A program made the position numbers and the translations under genes. From Burkholderia sp. BCC0506 (lineage in GTDB: Bacteria; Pseudomonadota; Gammaproteobacteria; Burkholderiales; Burkholderiaceae): a DNA stretch of 64,000 bases. The notes under the pieces are model-generated. The model saw nothing but the letters and a program-made list of their open reading frames with translations. It did no database searches and had not been told where the DNA came from. The stretch spans positions 1 through 64,000 of the forward strand of contig NZ_CADFEN010000002.1 in NCBI RefSeq assembly GCF_902833145.1, given 5' to 3'. This document shows positions 25,461 through 32,961 of the stretch, piece after piece (the stretch's first letter is position 1; every line of letters begins with the position of its first letter).

Positions 25461-26819
25461 ATGAATCGCACCCCCGTGGTCGATGTCCAGACCTTCATCA
25501 ACGAGCAGCCGTTCGGCGGCTTTCAGTGGCTCGTGTTCCTCATGTGTTTCGTGATCGTGCTGCTCGATGGCTTCGATACGGCCGCGATCGGCTTCATCGC
25601 ACCGTCGTTGCTGGGAGAATGGAACCTCACCAAGCCCGATCTCGCCCCCGTGTTGAGCGCCGCGCTGTTCGGCCTTGCGTGCGGCGCACTCGTGTCGGGC
25701 CCGCTGTCCGACCGGCTCGGCCGCCGCTCGCTGTTGCTCGGCTCGGTGTTCCTGTTCGGCGTCGCGTGCCTGATGTCCGCGTTCTCGAACACGATCGGCC
25801 ACCTGACCATTCTGCGTTTCATCACCGGCGTCGGGCTCGGCGCGGCGATGCCGAACGCGGTCACGATGATGGGTGAATTCTGCCCGGACAAGCGCCGCGC
25901 GACCGTGATCAACCTGATGTTCTGCGGTTTTCCGCTCGGCGCCGCATGTGGTGGTTTCCTGGCCGCGTGGATGATTCCGCATTTCGGTTGGCGCAGCGTG
26001 CTGGTGCTCGGCGGCGTGACGCCGCAGCTGCTCGGCGTGTTGTTGCTGTTGAAGATGCCGGAATCGGTGCGCTTCATGGTCGCGACCGGCCAGTCCGTCG
26101 ACAAGATCCGCGCCACGCTCGCGCGCATCTCCCGCGACGCGCTGAACGCCGGCTCGTTCGCGCTGACCGAAGCCGCGCCGCAGACCGGCGGCAAGGGCCT
26201 CGGCGTCGTGCTGTCGCGCTCGTACATCGTCGGCTCGGTGATGCTGTGGCTCGCGTACTTCATGGGCCTCGTGATCTTCTACGCGTCGATCAACTGGATG
26301 CCGATCCTGCTGAAGGATGCGGGCCTGACGCCGAAGAGCGCGACGCTGATCTCCGCGCTGTTCCCGCTCGGCGGCGTGGGCGCCGTGCTGTGCGGCGTGC
26401 TGATGGACCGCTTCAACGCGAACCGCGTGATCGCCGTGTGCTACGCGCTGACGGCGGTGAGCGTGTATGCGATCGGGCAGGCGGCCGGCAACGTCGGGCT
26501 GCTGGTGCTGGTCGTGTTCGTGGCCGGCGTGCTGATGAACACCGCGCAATCGTCGATGCCGGCGCTGGCCGCCGCGTTCTATCCGACCGAAGGGCGCGGC
26601 ACGGGTGTCGCGTGGATGCTCGGCGTCGGCCGTTTCGGCGGGATTGCGGGGTCGTTCCTCGTCGCCGAATTGACGCGCCGGCACTTCTCGTTCGCGGGGG
26701 TGTTCGCGACGATCGCCGTCGCGGGCGTGCTCGCCTGTGTCGCGCTGCTGATCAAACAGATGGCGCGGCCGCATGGTGTGGCGCAGCCGGCAGGCAAGAT
26801 CGAGTCGCTCGGGCATTGA
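25461..26819 (+). CDS. pcaK: aromatic acid:H+ symporter, MFS (PcaK-like)
   Basis: A 452-residue inner-membrane transporter of the aromatic acid:H+ symporter group, probably importing 4-hydroxybenzoate or protocatechuate. The family signatures are LLDGFDTAAIGFIAPSL in helix 1, GPLSDRLGRRSLLL in the loop between helices 2 and 3, and RFITGVGLGAAMPNAVTMMG with PDKRRATVINLMFCGF around helices 4-5. The DGFD motif aspartate is essential in PcaK. It lies 196 bp downstream of pcaC with its own structured leader, and the context with pobA and pca genes fixes the aromatic-acid role. Confidence 0.92.
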   Translation: MNRTPVVDVQTFINEQPFGGFQWLVFLMCFVIVLLDGFDTAAIGFIAPSLLGEWNLTKPDLAPVLSAALFGLACGALVSGPLSDRLGRRSLLLGSVFLFGVACLMSAFSNTIGHLTILRFITGVGLGAAMPNAVTMMGEFCPDKRRATVINLMFCGFPLGAACGGFLAAWMIPHFGWRSVLVLGGVTPQLLGVLLLLKMPESVRFMVATGQSVDKIRATLARISRDALNAGSFALTEAAPQTGGKGLGVVLSRSYIVGSVMLWLAYFMGLVIFYASINWMPILLKDAGLTPKSATLISALFPLGGVGAVLCGVLMDRFNANRVIAVCYALTAVSVYAIGQAAGNVGLLVLVVFVAGVLMNTAQSSMPALAAAFYPTEGRGTGVAWMLGVGRFGGIAGSFLVAELTRRHFSFAGVFATIAVAGVLACVALLIKQMARPHGVAQPAGKIESLGH

Positions 26820-26951
26820 GCGGCGTGTGGGCCGGTGCGGTGCGCCGGCCCGGCGCATGACCGGGTCGGGCCGGTCGCAAGCAGGCCGACCGGCGCACGA
26901 CGACAGACCGGGCCGCCTTCGCGGCCCGTCGACATTCCGCCCGCCGCACGG

Positions 26952-27200
26952 CTACTCCTCCGCGTCGTGTTCCTTGACGAAGTTGCGCAGATACGCGCGC
27001 AGCGCGGCTTCCTGGCCGCGATGATCGTCGTGGTTCGCGGCGCCCATTCCTTCCTCGTCGCCGAACAGCGTCGGCGGCGCGCAGTAAGTGCCGACTTCGA
27101 CGTTCTCGCGCAGCACGCGGATATCGTGCGTGAGCGGGTGATATTCGGCGATCCAGTGCATGCCTTCGATGTGCTCGCCCGTTCTCAGCATTGGCTTCAT
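26952..27200 (-). CDS. small hypothetical protein
   Basis: An 82-residue cytoplasmic protein, unknown function. It has GEHIEGMHWIAEYHPLTHDIRVL and an acidic/His-rich C-terminal half (FGDEEGMGAANHDDHRGQEAALRAYLRNFVKEHDAEE). The ATG at 27200 has GGAGA six bases upstream, which is why I prefer it to a longer frame. It ends in a charged helix. It lies 108 bp downstream of a LysE-family exporter gene on the same strand. No family recognised. Confidence 0.6.
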   Translation of the reverse strand: MKPMLRTGEHIEGMHWIAEYHPLTHDIRVLRENVEVGTYCAPPTLFGDEEGMGAANHDDHRGQEAALRAYLRNFVKEHDAEE

Positions 27201-27308
27201 CGGCAATCTCCATGCAGCAGCGGCGCAACCGCCGAAGCGGTTGCACGCGCCCGTACCGAAAGGGTACGCCTGCATCACGTGAAGCTCAACGGGCGCGCTG
27301 GTGAGCGC

Positions 27309-27926
27309 TTACTGCGGCAGCAGGTGTGCAATGAGCGGGTACAGCGACAGGATCAGCAGCACGGCCATCGTCACGTTGAAGATGCGCAGCGCGCGCGGAT
27401 TCGACAGGAAGCGCCGCAGGCCGAGACCGAATGCCGCCCACAGGCTGATACATGGAAAGCCGATCAGGATGAACAAGATGGCCATCCACGTGGCATTCAT
27501 TCCATAGTCGGCGGACAGGCGGATCGTCGTCGCGGCGGTCAGCACCATCATCCACGCTTTCGGGTTGACCCACTGGAACGCGGCGGCTTCGATGAACGTC
27601 ATCGGCCGAGGCTTGGCGCCGTGCGCCTTCACTTCGCCCGACGTGCCGATGCGCCACGCGAGGTACAGCAGGTACGCGACGCTCGCGGCTTCGAGGATCG
27701 TGTACAGCAGCGGCAGGCGCTTGAACGCTTCGCCGAGGCCGAAGCCGACGCAGAGCATCAGGATCGCGACGCCGATGCTGATGCCGAACAGGTGCGGCAT
27801 CGTGCGGCGGAACCCGAAGTTGACGCCGGATGCGAGCAACATCGTGTTGTTCGGGCCGGGCGTGATCGTCGTGACGAGCGCGAACAGCATGCCGGCGGGC
27901 AGCGCGCTGAGGGTCAGGAATTCCAT
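27309..27926 (-). CDS. LysE/RhtB-family amino acid exporter
   Basis: A 205-residue inner-membrane exporter with about six helices. It begins with the RhtB-type TITPGPNNTMLLASGVNFGF motif (GPNN in helix 1), and has ISIGVAILMLCVGFGLGE and FQWVNPKAWMMVLTAATT. It probably exports an amino acid or derivative. In related genomes such exporters are often divergent from a MocR/PdxR-type regulator, and a palindromic repeat upstream (27983-28001) fits that. No regulator gene is found there, because the sequence changes into low-GC accessory DNA. Confidence 0.85.
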   Translation of the reverse strand: MEFLTLSALPAGMLFALVTTITPGPNNTMLLASGVNFGFRRTMPHLFGISIGVAILMLCVGFGLGEAFKRLPLLYTILEAASVAYLLYLAWRIGTSGEVKAHGAKPRPMTFIEAAAFQWVNPKAWMMVLTAATTIRLSADYGMNATWMAILFILIGFPCISLWAAFGLGLRRFLSNPRALRIFNVTMAVLLILSLYPLIAHLLPQ

Positions 27927-28351
27927 CGCGGAGTCTCCATTCGGTTCTAGGCTGGGATGGAGATCAGTGTAGCGGTGGTTTTCTGTACAGTACCGGTACA
28001 GTTGGATTGACGATTGCCGGTACGGGGACGGGGGAAAGGGGCGAGCGTTGTTGTTTGTGGGTTCTCAGAAAAGCTGTCTGCAGTCTTAATATGTTGTGTT
28101 TGAGGATTTGAGAAGTGAATCTGAGATAAGCGTCGTGGACGCCCAGCCGCAGGATGGCCTTCGTTTGCCTCTATCGGTATGATGGCCGACGAGATTTGAT
28201 CGACCTCGCGACTTCGCGTTGACGGGCGATTAGACGGAGGTAGGCGCCGATTTCGCAATGGAGAATACGTAAATTTATGCATCTACGACGCCTATGTCTT
28301 CTGCTTAGTAAAAAATCCTCATGCCTTATTTGGGCGCTTGGCCAACTTTGA
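27927..28351. other. exporter promoter region and junction to low-GC DNA
   Basis: No gene is supported in these 425 bp. The left part holds the exporter promoter and a palindromic site. From about 28.05 kb the sequence becomes AT-rich and its codon-like pattern changes, which marks the left boundary of an accessory segment. A small minus-strand frame here lacks coding character. Confidence 0.55.
27983..28001. promoter_or_regulatory. palindromic operator upstream of the exporter gene
   Basis: CTGTACAGTACCGGTACAG contains the arms CTGTAC and GTACAG. GTAC-rich repeats of this kind are common operators of GntR/MocR-type regulators. It lies about 57 bp upstream of the exporter start. The cognate regulator gene is absent from the window. 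Confidence 0.5.
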
Positions 28352-29386
28352 CTAAAGAGCGCATTTCCTTGGAAGTTCGAACTTCACTCCGGTGACTCCT
28401 TTTGCGGCCGTGACATAATTCTCATCACCTAAGGACGCCGTTCGATAATTGGATGGCATCTTGCACTCTACACCTGGGTACATATCAAGCTCGTATATCG
28501 AGTTACCAATGAGCCATTCTATTCTTGGATTGTTCTCGCCGAGAGCGTGCAGAAAAATTTTTGGTGTAACGGCTCCAATCACGGAATAGAAGATTGTTTG
28601 GAAAATAACCGTCGCAATCATGTAGCGGTATTTTTCGCTTTTAATTTCAATGCCTAAAATCCATTTCGTGATTCGTGGCGAGTCATTCATGAATTTTGAG
28701 ATGTATATCGCGGCTGGGGTGAGGATTATGGATAGTGGCACATAGATTGCCCCGGCGGCCACAAACAGGAAGGGAATGGTGAAGATCGCGAGAAATGACA
28801 GGGTGTGCGGGAATGTCGAAGCTGGAACGTGCGTCAATTCACCGATGACTTTTCCTGAGATGCTAAAGGCGAGATTGGAGCCAATGGCAAATGCAATCGC
28901 AATAAGGCCTTTTCCAATCAAGGTGCTGGAAAGTGAGACGTATATTCGACAAATATCATATGTTGCTACGCCGAGACAGTATGTGTAGAACAAAAATAGA
29001 AGTGGGACGAACAGCGTTTTGGGATCCAGCAAGTAGATATAGATCAGGAATGGAATGCACAGTACAACGTTAAGGTACAGTTGCTGATGGCGACTGAGCC
29101 CTTCATACCAACTTAGTGAGATGTTTATAATATTGGAAAATAAGAATCTCCCGGGATAATTGATCTGCAAGATTCTTATGCTGATGGTCGGAATTAGTAA
29201 TATTAGGCTTGTGGTGAGGTATACGGTTCGCCAACTGGCTGGAATTAAAGTCGTCAATACCGCCAGCATCACAATGCATACGGATACTCTCTTTAATAAG
29301 TCCCGAAAACTTTCACGTCGACTCGGAGATGGGCGTGGATTGTTGTCGACAGGTTTGGGATTTTTTGATTTTTCGCTATTCTGCAT
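28352..29386 (-). CDS. polytopic membrane protein of unknown function (low GC)
   Basis: A 344-residue protein I do not recognise. A polar, Pro/Lys/Ser-rich N-terminus of about 35 residues is followed by roughly eight hydrophobic helices, for example VCIVMLAVLTTLIPASW, LYLNVVLCIPFLIYIYLL and IFTIPFLFVAAGAIYVPLSI. A soluble C-terminal part of about 70 residues ends in TAAKGVTGVKFELPRKCAL. Ile, Phe and Lys codons are much more AT-rich than in neighbouring genes, a sign of recent transfer. The ATG at 29386 has no good Shine-Dalgarno. A TTG four codons upstream is an alternative. Possible roles include immunity to a toxin or a phage-related function, but nothing in the sequence decides this. Confidence 0.65.
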   Translation of the reverse strand: MQNSEKSKNPKPVDNNPRPSPSRRESFRDLLKRVSVCIVMLAVLTTLIPASWRTVYLTTSLILLIPTISIRILQINYPGRFLFSNIINISLSWYEGLSRHQQLYLNVVLCIPFLIYIYLLDPKTLFVPLLFLFYTYCLGVATYDICRIYVSLSSTLIGKGLIAIAFAIGSNLAFSISGKVIGELTHVPASTFPHTLSFLAIFTIPFLFVAAGAIYVPLSIILTPAAIYISKFMNDSPRITKWILGIEIKSEKYRYMIATVIFQTIFYSVIGAVTPKIFLHALGENNPRIEWLIGNSIYELDMYPGVECKMPSNYRTASLGDENYVTAAKGVTGVKFELPRKCAL

Positions 29387-30119
29387 CAATTGATTCAATT
29401 GTTGATGGGTTGTCGTGTTTTGGGGTGTGATGCCCGTTCCTGATATCGGCGGGAAGAAGAATAACTTTAGATTTGATGTGCCAATGGCAAATGTCGATAT
29501 GCAGCAGCCGATCTTTGTTGTGATATGAATATCAAGAAAAGTGATTTTTAGTCTGATATTGGTGAGTGATGCATATTGTGTTCATGTGGAGGTTTGATGT
29601 GGCTTGGGCTGCAGAGGAGCTGACATCAAGTAGTCACGATCCAAAATTCATGCTCAGGGAATCCTGGTTCCCACCTTGGTTGAGGCCATATCGTGCTCAC
29701 CATCACTTTGATTCCGGCATTTCGTCGATAGTTGCGAGCAGTTCACTATCCTAACGATGTCGCGCAAAAGATGCAGGACTCAAGCTAACGGCGATGAGCC
29801 TTGTCGTCAGGGGGCGAGATACCTGGGCCGGGGCGCGATGTTCGCAAAGACAATTTTTCTGAGAATTTACGGCCCAGGGACATCTTTTCTGAGATGGGCG
29901 CAATGCGATTTTCTCAGAAAATGTGTCCAAGTCCTTGATTTGTCTAGGGGGCCAAAGACACCTTTTCTGAGAGCCCACAGTTGTTATATGTTAGATCGAC
30001 ATCATCGTGTCGTTGTTGTCGCACTGAGGGCACTCAACCGCCACTTCACTTCGAACGCTTATCGGTAGAGGCAGGAGCGGGGAGCGCGAACGGCTGACGC
30101 TAAGCTATGAAGGGCGTAA
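29387..30119. other. low-GC region with mobile-element remnants
   Basis: No convincing gene in about 730 bp. A 62-codon frame at 29566-29754 lacks coding bias and any family resemblance. The right part holds the repeat cluster at 29849-29972, listed separately. The composition changes back to GC-rich at about 30.05 kb, where the truncated dioxygenase begins. Confidence 0.55.
29849..29972. repeat. cluster of GACAYNTTTTCTGAGAA repeats (insertion-sequence end remnant)
   Basis: Four copies of a 16-17 bp motif occur within 125 bp. Three are direct: GACAATTTTTCTGAGAA (29849), GACATCTTTTCTGAGA (29879) and GACACCTTTTCTGAGA (29957). One is inverted, the complement of TTCTCAGAAAATGTGTCC (29911-29928). 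IS21-family elements carry such multiple transposase-binding repeats at their ends. No transposase gene remains, so I read this as an orphan element end. The family assignment is tentative. Confidence 0.5.
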
Positions 30120-30548
30120 CTCGGCCAGGTCTCCTCCAACTGCGTTCGTCTTAAGTGGCATGCCTGCGATGACATGAGCCACATATTGGCCATCCTCGGG
30201 GAGCGGCTGGTTGCGGGGCGGGAGTACAAGATCGATGTCCATCTGTTCCGGATCATTGCGGAACAAGGTGAGGTCAGTCCGACCACATCGGGGATTCACC
30301 AGGACGGGTTGGAATGGGTCTTCATGCATTTCATCGACAGTCGCAATATCCGGCCGGTCGTATCGGAGATCCACGCGTCGAAAGTTTCCACCGTCCCCTT
30401 GTTCGCACGGCCGCTGACGGATTTCCTCGATACCGTGATCGTGAACGATGCCGTGCTGTACCACAGTGCCAATGCCGTTCAGCAAGCCAACCCGGACGAA
30501 CTCGCGTTCCGGGACATGTTGCTGATTTCCTTTTCCTCAGCGAGATGA
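30120..30548 (+). pseudogene. 2-oxoglutarate/Fe(II) dioxygenase, N-terminally truncated
   Basis: The open frame encodes the C-terminal half of a 2OG-Fe dioxygenase of the PF10014 type, the family that includes isoleucine hydroxylase (IDO). The visible iron motif is GIHQDGLEWVFMHFID (His-x-Asp), then LFARPLTDFLDTVIVNDAVLYHSANAV with the distal His. The candidate 2OG-binding Arg is in AFRDMLLISF. Full members are about 230-260 residues, but here the frame opens only after a TAA at 30117 and the first ATG is at 30174 (124 codons). About 100 N-terminal residues are missing, next to the repeat cluster. The MFS exporter starts 6 bp after its stop, so the original operon probably made and exported a hydroxylated amino acid. 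The short product might still be expressed. Confidence 0.7.
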
Positions 30549-30554
30549 GCTGCC

Positions 30555-31814
30555 ATGAAATCCGAGCTGGTTCTAGAAAAACGCGCTTCGTCTTCGTTGG
30601 CGCAGTTGTACGTCTGGTTGTCGTTCAAGACGATCTCGGACATCAGTTCGACGATGATCAGCATCGTTCTGGCGACCTATGCGCTCGAGGTCACGGGCTC
30701 CGCCGCGCTGCTCGGCCTGACGATGGCGTCGCGCCTGCTGGGTGCGGTGGCGGGCGGCGCCGCGGTGCCGCGGCTGAGCCGGTTCTCCCGCCGTACCCTG
30801 ATCTTCGCCGCGGAAGCGGGCAGTGCACTGGCGATTGGCGTGCTGGCGATTTCGTCGCGTGCCGCCGACGCGTCGCTCATCTATTTCGTGCCGTTCTTCA
30901 TCGGCCTTTTCCAGGGGATCTACCGGGTGTCCATCATGTCCGAGGTGCCGGAAATGGTCGGGCAGGAGGGCCGGCATCGTTTCAATGCGGTCCTCAGTGC
31001 GACCGATGGGGTGTCGGTGGTCGGGGGTAGCCTGCTCGCATCGGTGATCACGCAGTACCTGGCCTACAAGAGCGTATTCCTGATCGATTCGATCACGTTC
31101 GCGATCTCCGCCATCGCATTTCTGATGCTGGTGGGCAACATGCCGCGCCGCCATCGACCGGCCGAGGAGACGCACGCTGCGGCCGAGGCCGGCGCACTGC
31201 CACGGGCGGCGCGCTATCTGTCGGTCATCGTGATGCTCGTGATCGGCGCGCGCTTCGTCGAAGCGTTCGGCTCCGGTACGCACAATGTCGGCTTCCCGAT
31301 CAGGTCGCAACTGTTCGACCCGAATCAGCCCGCGTTTCTGTACGGCTGGCTGATGGCGGTGTGGGGTGTCGGACGGCTCGTTTCCGCGGCAGTGACACCG
31401 CGCTTGCTGGAGCGTCTCGAATCGCGCCACCAGCCGCTCGAGCCGTATTTCATCGCGTTGCTGATCCTGACCTTCGCCTGCTTCCTCGGCGTCTTCGAGG
31501 TGCGTGGCATGCCGGGCATGTTGGGCTTCGTCTTGCTGGCGGGCATTTTCGACGCCGCCACGGAGACGATCTACTATTCGCTCCTGCAGTCGACGCCGGC
31601 CGCGTCACGCGATCGCGTGATCGGTATCTCGTACGTTGCCGAGCGCACCGGCCTCGGATTGGGCATGCTGGCGGTCGGGTTCGTGTTCTCCCGGCTCGGA
31701 ACGGACGTGACGGCGCTGCTGTTCTATGGTGGCTCCGTCGCGCTGGCCGGCCTGGCGTTCGTGGGCGTCAAAAGACGGCTGGCGCAGGGGGCAGCGGTCG
31801 GGCAGGTCGACTGA
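30555..31814 (+). CDS. MFS transporter, probable exporter
   Basis: A 419-residue inner-membrane transporter with 12 predicted helices of the MFS (EntS/multidrug-like) type. MASRLLGAVAGGAAVPRLSR lies in the helix 2/3 region, with FFIGLFQGIYRVSIMSEVPEM after helix 4 and NAVLSATDGVSVVGGSLLAS in helix 5. A long cytoplasmic loop (PRRHRPAEETHAAAEAGALP) divides the halves. It begins 6 bp after the truncated dioxygenase, in the same direction, which suggests they were one operon exporting the dioxygenase product. GC content is back to that of the host chromosome. Confidence 0.82.
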   Translation: MKSELVLEKRASSSLAQLYVWLSFKTISDISSTMISIVLATYALEVTGSAALLGLTMASRLLGAVAGGAAVPRLSRFSRRTLIFAAEAGSALAIGVLAISSRAADASLIYFVPFFIGLFQGIYRVSIMSEVPEMVGQEGRHRFNAVLSATDGVSVVGGSLLASVITQYLAYKSVFLIDSITFAISAIAFLMLVGNMPRRHRPAEETHAAAEAGALPRAARYLSVIVMLVIGARFVEAFGSGTHNVGFPIRSQLFDPNQPAFLYGWLMAVWGVGRLVSAAVTPRLLERLESRHQPLEPYFIALLILTFACFLGVFEVRGMPGMLGFVLLAGIFDAATETIYYSLLQSTPAASRDRVIGISYVAERTGLGLGMLAVGFVFSRLGTDVTALLFYGGSVALAGLAFVGVKRRLAQGAAVGQVD

Positions 31815-32066
31815 TTCCGGATGTGTTCTCTGGTTCGTTAAGGCGACCCGAGACATCTTCTCCGAGCGCCCGCAACGGGCCGACGAGCGAGAACGTCGAA
31901 CAATGAGCGTCGAACAATCAAAGAGGCTTCCGCCGGTGCCCTGCCGTCGGTGAGGTCATGAGCCTGCATGCCACCGCGCTGCGCGGCCGGCATAGCGTGA
32001 CGACGGTCGTCAGCGTTACGCGGGTACCCGGCAGGGTTCTGCCTATCACAGGCGAACGATGGATCG

Positions 32067-32846
32067 TCAACGTTGCGGCGATTCGTTGAGCGCAGACGTT
32101 ACAGCGGGCGGCAACGGGCGATTCGCAATCTCGACCGCTTCAGCTCGCGGCACACCCAGCGTCTGCAAAAGGGATGAAGCTGCACGCTCGGCAAAGCCAT
32201 TCTGACTGTACCCGATCATGTTCAACATGTCGGTAACCGGCTTCTCGTCCGCATCGAATCGCAGTTCGATCGCAATGGCCGTCAGTACCGCCCCTCCGAC
32301 CGTGATTACGCTCATCAGCGGGTCGCTGGCAGAGAATCTCCCGGCCAGGATCCCTTTCTGAATATCCCTCAACAACCGGGGCCCGAGACCACGGCTGAGC
32401 GCTCGCATGGACAACCCTTCGCGCAGGAGAAATTGTCCCCAGACCGGCTCGCTTCTGGCTCGCAGCAACGTATGGCGCAGCGACACCGAAATGATCTCGG
32501 CCGGGTCGGTCAGGTCGCCTGCGATGCGGTCCAGGGTATCCGCGAACTCTTCGAAGACGATTTCCAGAACCGCAGCATGAATCGCTTCTTTCGATTCGAA
32601 GTGGTTATAGAACGAGCCGAAACCCACGTCCGCGGCTTCCGTAATTTCATTGATCGCGACGCCTTCCATCCCCTTTTGCGCCATGAGTACAAAGGCGGCA
32701 TCCAGCAATCGCGCGCGCGTCTCGCGCTTGCGGCGCGCGCCCCGCGGCTCGCGAACCTCGGGGCTCGACGGCGCTTGCCCGTTCGAGACGGCCGGCGACG
32801 GTGTTCTGGTGCGACGGGAAGAAGTGTTGGGCATCGGCGTGCGCAT
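32067..32846 (-). CDS. TetR-family transcriptional regulator
   Basis: A 259-residue regulator, larger than usual for TetR because of a Pro/Ser/Arg-rich N-terminal extension of about 40 residues. The HTH is RETRARLLDAAFVLMAQKGM then INEITEAADVGFGSFYNHFESKEAIHAAVLE, the classic TetR pattern. The C-terminal ligand domain (about 90-240) is helical. It is divergent from the aromatic catabolic operon 115 bp away, and the intergenic DNA contains the promoter/operator element that recurs at 39.66 kb. I infer a repressor released by a pathway intermediate. Two Met starts (32846 and 12 bases later) both lack a strong Shine-Dalgarno. Confidence 0.85.
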   Translation of the reverse strand: MRTPMPNTSSRRTRTPSPAVSNGQAPSSPEVREPRGARRKRETRARLLDAAFVLMAQKGMEGVAINEITEAADVGFGSFYNHFESKEAIHAAVLEIVFEEFADTLDRIAGDLTDPAEIISVSLRHTLLRARSEPVWGQFLLREGLSMRALSRGLGPRLLRDIQKGILAGRFSASDPLMSVITVGGAVLTAIAIELRFDADEKPVTDMLNMIGYSQNGFAERAASSLLQTLGVPRAEAVEIANRPLPPAVTSALNESPQR

Positions 32847-32867
32847 GGTTTCGGTGTTCGAGTATAC

Positions 32868-32916
32868 GTTCGAACGTCAAAATTGACAAAATTATCAGTT
32901 ATGACTTTAATGTCAT
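32868..32916 (+). promoter_or_regulatory. promoter/operator of the aromatic operon (copy 1 of duplicated element)
   Basis: GTTCGA at 32868 is followed, from 32881, by AATTGACAAAATTATCAG and then by TTATGACTTTAATGTCAT to 32916. It reads as a sigma-70 promoter: TTGACA (32883-32888), 17 bp, TTTAAT (32906-32911). The inverted TGACA...TGTCA arms overlap both hexamers, as expected for a TetR operator. It lies between the TetR gene and the hydroxylase gene. A second copy is at 39662-39710. Confidence 0.65.
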
Positions 32917-32961
32917 CAAGACGGCCGGCAGTGGCCAGTCTGAAGAATTGGAGGCAGAACG

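Noticed and set aside
27947-28282. A 111-codon minus frame upstream of the exporter
   Set aside because: It covers the exporter promoter and palindrome, and its product is Pro/Arg/Ser/Thr-rich without structure.
29566-29754. A 62-codon frame in the low-GC region
   Set aside because: No ribosome site, no coding bias and no recognisable domain. It lies next to mobile-element repeats.
31894-31918. CGTCGAACAAT repeated twice after the MFS exporter
   Set aside because: Only two copies 14 bp apart in a gene-free stretch. This could be chance or slippage, with no link to the operon.
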